A DNA stretch of 64,000 nt. Source: Phycisphaerales bacterium. GTDB lineage: Bacteria > Planctomycetota > Phycisphaerae > Phycisphaerales > SM1A02. Below, in pieces: positions 61,990-64,000 of this stretch (positions are counted from its first letter, which is position 1; each line of letters opens with the position of its first letter). The notes under the pieces are model-generated. The model was not told the DNA's origin, made no database searches, and saw nothing but the letters and a program-made list of their open reading frames with translations. The stretch lies in NCBI GenBank assembly GCA_030749435.1, contig JASMKH010000003.1:1-64000 (forward strand), in the 5' to 3' direction. The position numbers and the translations under genes were made by a program.

Positions 61990-63746
61990 TCACAAGTGCG
62001 AACGTGTTCTGCGTGGCGGCCTGCTGCGTTGTATTGCCCAGCGTCGCGATGGCCTCCTCGCCCTCTATGGAGGATGTCGCGCCTCCGGAGACGGTGGCGG
62101 TCCTCGACATTCAGAACGTCGATCGCATCTTCGGGCGGTTGGAGGAGTCCGGCCTGCTCGAAGGCGACGACGCGCAGGACCTCAATGACGGCATCAGGGA
62201 TCTGATCGGGAGGTTCCCGGATTCCGTCTCCGAGGTCTGGCTCGACGTGTTCGAGTCGCACGAGCCGACCGACGTGCTCGGCGCGTTGTCGGCATCGATC
62301 GCCCTGTGGGTCGACCGGACGGCGGGGGAGCGGGGTGAGCTCGTCCTGGCCGGCTGGGTGGACCTTGGAGACAACGCCGATGCAGTTTCGGAGGCGTGGG
62401 ATGATGGGTGGAGGACCATTCGGGGGCGGGCGGATGCCGTAACCGAGTCGCTCTCGGGCCGAGATGTGGACGTGATCGATGGACGTTTGGGCGAGGGCCC
62501 GGAGCGACCGATCAAGGAAATGCTGTGGCATGTTCGCGAGGACAGCCTGATTCTCCTCTCCAATACACAGAGCGGCTTGCAGCGAATGCTGGATGTGCTC
62601 GATGGGGACGAGGTGGGCGAGTCGCTCGCCGACGTCGAAGCATGGGAGTCGGCCACGGCCATGCTCGAGGGGCCCGACGATGTTCGCCTGGTCCTTCTGG
62701 TGGAAGGTGCCTTCGCGGCGGCTCAGGTGGTTGACCAGATGGGAATGGCGGCCATGGCCAAGGCTTCGTTTGATGCGACCATTGGGCCGGTGCGGGCCGC
62801 TGCCGTTTCTGCGGGTGTCGGATCTCAGGATGATCTGTTCACCGCATTCGGGGCGTTGTGGATGCCCGACGGGCCGGGAGGACTGCTGCGGCTGCTCGCC
62901 ATAGATTCGCCGCGAGACACGCTGCCAGGGTGGATCGGGCCGGATGTGGTTTCCCTGTCCCGATTCAATGTCGACTTCAAGCGGATCCCCGACTGGCTGC
63001 GTTCGGTCGTGGCGTCCAATCCGATGCTCATGGGCCTCGGGCAACTGTTGGATCAATTCGAGCCCTCCATCAGAGCGATCCTCGGTCCCCTTGACCACAA
63101 GGCGATGATGGTCGGAACGCTGCAGCGACCGCTGTCGATGGACAGTCTCAATGAGGTCACGTCAATCGCATGCACGGATCCCTCGGGGCTCAAGGATGCG
63201 CTCGCAGCGATCAGCCCGAAGGGGGGATTCGAGCCTCGAGATTTCCAGGGCCATCAGATCTGGACCGTTGATGCCTCCGCCATGGCGATGATGCCGATCC
63301 CGATTCCTGGAGACGCGCGAATGAGCCTTGCTGTTGCGGGGCATTCGTTGTTCATTGGGAGCGACGCGGGGGTCGAATCCGCGCTCCGGAGCCTCTCGGC
63401 CCGATCGGCCACATCGCCTCCGTGGTTGACTCGAGCGATCGGACGAATGCCCTCGGAACCAATGGCGTGCTGGAGCACATGGGACGTCGGTGAGCATCTG
63501 ACTGCCGTTGCGGAGGTGCAGCGTCTGCAATTGAGATCGTGGGAGGATGAATTGATGGCAGAGGACCCTGAACTCTGGGAGGAGATCAAGGGCGAACTGA
63601 CCGACGAAGAAGGCACCGCGCGGCGTGAGCGACTGGCGCGGATTGCCAGTCGCCTTGGCCCCGCCGCATGGTGGGCGCAGTCGGGTGACGATGGATTCCG
63701 GATCGGGGGTGTGCTCCTGACTGCCGAGGATGATGAGGGGGAGTGA
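61986..63746 (+). CDS. Secreted protein of unknown function paired with the protease
   Basis: A 586-residue protein with a signal peptide (MITSANVFCVAACCVVLPSVAMA). The mature part is long and of mixed alpha/beta type, with internal similarity of blocks beginning with AVLDIQNVDRIFGRLEE, ILLSNTQSGLQRMLDVL and LFIGSDAGVESALRSL. It faintly resembles DUF3352-like proteins, but I do not recognise a firm family. Its ATGA overlap with the protease gene suggests a shared role in the periplasm or at the surface, perhaps as protease substrate or chaperone. Confidence 0.6.
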   Translation: MITSANVFCVAACCVVLPSVAMASSPSMEDVAPPETVAVLDIQNVDRIFGRLEESGLLEGDDAQDLNDGIRDLIGRFPDSVSEVWLDVFESHEPTDVLGALSASIALWVDRTAGERGELVLAGWVDLGDNADAVSEAWDDGWRTIRGRADAVTESLSGRDVDVIDGRLGEGPERPIKEMLWHVREDSLILLSNTQSGLQRMLDVLDGDEVGESLADVEAWESATAMLEGPDDVRLVLLVEGAFAAAQVVDQMGMAAMAKASFDATIGPVRAAAVSAGVGSQDDLFTAFGALWMPDGPGGLLRLLAIDSPRDTLPGWIGPDVVSLSRFNVDFKRIPDWLRSVVASNPMLMGLGQLLDQFEPSIRAILGPLDHKAMMVGTLQRPLSMDSLNEVTSIACTDPSGLKDALAAISPKGGFEPRDFQGHQIWTVDASAMAMMPIPIPGDARMSLAVAGHSLFIGSDAGVESALRSLSARSATSPPWLTRAIGRMPSEPMACWSTWDVGEHLTAVAEVQRLQLRSWEDELMAEDPELWEEIKGELTDEEGTARRERLARIASRLGPAAWWAQSGDDGFRIGGVLLTAEDDEGE

Positions 63747-63771
63747 GACCTCAAGGGGGGGCCAGCGGGCG

Positions 63772-64000
63772 CTACGTCCACCCGAGTTCGAGGAAGATCG
63801 CGTCATAGACGAGATCGCTCACGATGACCGCAACAATCGTCTGCACGACAGTGTCCGTCGTCGCCTTGCCGACGCCTGCGGCGCCTCCGCTGACCCGCAG
63901 CCCATTGAAGCAGGCGATGGCGCCGAGCATGAGTCCGAACGTCGCCGCCTTGATGAGCCCGGTCAGAAAGTCGGCGAGTTGCAACTGTGCCAGGGTGTTG
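63772..64000 (-). CDS. MlaE-type ABC transporter permease, C-terminal end
   Basis: The last 75 or so residues of a permease that continues past the right edge. The sequence LTGLIKAATFGLMLGAIACFNGLRVSGGAAGVGKATTDTVVQTIVAVIVSDLVYDAIF is the conserved C-terminus of MlaE, the membrane component of the Mla lipid transporter that keeps phospholipid asymmetry in the outer membrane. The stop is at 63772-63774. The N-terminal part and the rest of the operon are not visible. Confidence 0.8.
   Translation of the reverse strand, partial: NTLAQLQLADFLTGLIKAATFGLMLGAIACFNGLRVSGGAAGVGKATTDTVVQTIVAVIVSDLVYDAIFLELGWT

Overview
The window is a GC-rich, densely coded bacterial chromosome segment. Three C-terminal tails of the 'CP-GDxxGDGxVxxDDLLxLLxxWGxCP' dockerin-like type, many large secreted or lipoprotein products of unknown function, McsA/McsB together with Kdo-lipopolysaccharide genes, and NADH dehydrogenase subunits scattered rather than in one nuo operon all point to a planctomycete, most likely Phycisphaerae. 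That assignment is inference from gene content. No rRNA is present. No plasmid, prophage or CRISPR locus was recognised.

Layout. 0-4.5 kb: tRNA-Gly, an MBL-fold (PqqB-like) hydrolase, a cluster of short hairpin repeats, a single-domain response regulator, an orphan dockerin tail, and an H-NOX nitric-oxide sensor overlapping its PAS/HWE-type histidine kinase. 4.5-14.2 kb: secreted proteins (a nuclease-fold protein with about 12 GGDDxY repeats, a Tat-exported flavoprotein, a rhamnogalacturonan-lyase-like propeller with dockerin tail, lipoproteins), a small YHS-like metal-binding ORF cut by an IS3-family left-end relic, and an AhpD-like protein. 14.2-19.2 kb: mutY, a membrane protein, a gene-free stretch with a second repeat cluster and a dockerin remnant, and a 7TM-HD phosphodiesterase. 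19.3-29.6 kb: gatCA, ptsI, then a + strand run rne-dxr-rseP. 29.7-38.7 kb: a GGDEF response regulator, smpB, tRNA-Leu, and a minus-strand chain kdsD, Ntn hydrolase, giant LptC/OstA-like protein, nuoC, queE, unknown gene. 38.8-47.3 kb: scpA, rluB, membrane proteins, nuoB, purH, ribE. 47.4-51.2 kb: a minus-strand chain kdsA, mcsA, mcsB, gluQ, DUF192 lipoprotein. 51.4-64 kb: DUF1444 protein, trpG/pabA, amidohydrolase, moaC, trpF, rhomboid, citrate synthase, a VCBS-type secreted protein, a trypsin-like protease and its partner, and the 3' end of an MlaE-type permease.

How parts fit. kdsD, kdsA, the LptC/OstA-like protein, mlaE and rseP describe an outer membrane with Kdo-containing LPS and its maintenance. 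The H-NOX/kinase pair, the adjacent lone receiver and a GGDEF protein are signal-transduction parts that could form a NO-responsive route. The most unusual items are the TTGGTGGGTGTCC hairpin repeat family in two clusters about 15 kb apart, orphan dockerin tails without a recognisable parent gene, the giant LPS-transport-like protein next to a non-canonical HslV-like enzyme, and the nuclease/GGDDxY fusion.
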